31,884 nucleotides of DNA, from the NCBI GenBank assembly GCA_016183065.1, contig JACPFF010000022.1, forward strand, positions 1 through 31,884. Direction: 5' to 3'. The first letter of the stretch is position 1, and each line of letters begins with the position of its first letter. The position numbers and the translations under genes were made by a program. A model generated the notes under the pieces. The model made no database searches and was not told where the DNA came from. It worked only from the letters and a program-made list of their open reading frames with translations. This DNA is from Deltaproteobacteria bacterium (GTDB lineage Bacteria; UBA10199; GCA-002796325; JACPFF01). Positions 31,847-31,884 of this stretch are shown piece after piece.

Positions 31847-31884
31847 ATGAAATTCGACGATCTGAAGATGCCCGTTACGATCAT
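31847..31884 (+). CDS. possible 5' end of a gene cut by the window edge
   Basis: ATG followed by codons for KFDDLKMPVTI runs off the window. Sensor kinases and chemoreceptors often start in a similar way (MKFxDLK), which would fit the preceding binding-protein genes. Only 12 codons are visible and the spacing from CAGG is too short for a normal ribosome site. Confidence 0.25.
   Translation, partial: MKFDDLKMPVTI

Noticed and set aside
1-31884. tRNA, rRNA and CRISPR loci
   Set aside because: No cloverleaf, rRNA segments or regular repeat-spacer arrays were found on reading both strands, although this was done by eye.

Overview
The window is about 32 kb of GC-rich chromosomal DNA, densely coding, from a free-living Gram-negative bacterium. 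Several things point to a deltaproteobacterium-like lineage (Myxococcota/Bdellovibrionota or a related uncultured group): a secreted beta-helix protein ending in CGDG...CDDGN cysteine-rich repeats, a three-gene squalene/hopanoid module, a class II (B12-dependent) ribonucleotide reductase and a hopanoid-type RND exporter. This placement is inferred from gene content only.

Layout. 1-3316 (+): a repeat fragment, a secreted right-handed beta-helix protein and a coupled unknown gene. 3306-9328 (-): thiI, hpnC, hpnD, hpnE and pyk; from hpnC onward every junction overlaps. 9482-14627 (+): an NrdR-type promoter and nrdJ, which is split by a 509-residue intein. 14629-15481: a 121-bp inverted-repeat element and an SDR with a degenerate active site. 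15543-19178 (+): nfo, a short serA-type dehydrogenase, a ParB-fold gene resembling the free-serine kinase SerK, and a small-protein/nucleotidyltransferase pair followed by a scrambled duplicate scar. 19311-24590 (-): two large membrane-associated proteins of unknown function. 24926-26334 (-): a vapBC toxin-antitoxin pair with an operator-like inverted repeat, and a secreted proline-rich protein. 26387-30300: a 131-bp hairpin, an HpnN-like RND exporter and adenosine deaminase. 30427-31884: two solute-binding-type genes of visibly different composition, the second truncated.

How genes work together. HpnC, HpnD and HpnE convert farnesyl diphosphate to squalene through presqualene diphosphate and hydroxysqualene; the RND protein at 26568 could move hopanoid products to the outer membrane. 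NrdJ supplies deoxyribonucleotides under probable NrdR control. The dehydrogenase and SerK-like protein may form a serine/phosphoserine branch. VapBC is a self-contained regulatory pair.

The most unusual signal is a family of modular, hairpin-rich repeats (1-113, 6712-6846, 12001-12245, 13639-13813). They share exact blocks, keep a CTTTG loop while both stem arms change together, and in three of four cases lie in frame inside conserved genes: HpnD, the nrdJ intein and the NrdJ C-terminal linker. This recalls the palindromic elements that invade Rickettsia genes, but the sequence and block structure are not a family I recognise. The second candidate for something new is the two-gene membrane locus at 19311-24590, whose larger protein carries a duplicated, unrecognised domain of about 150 residues.
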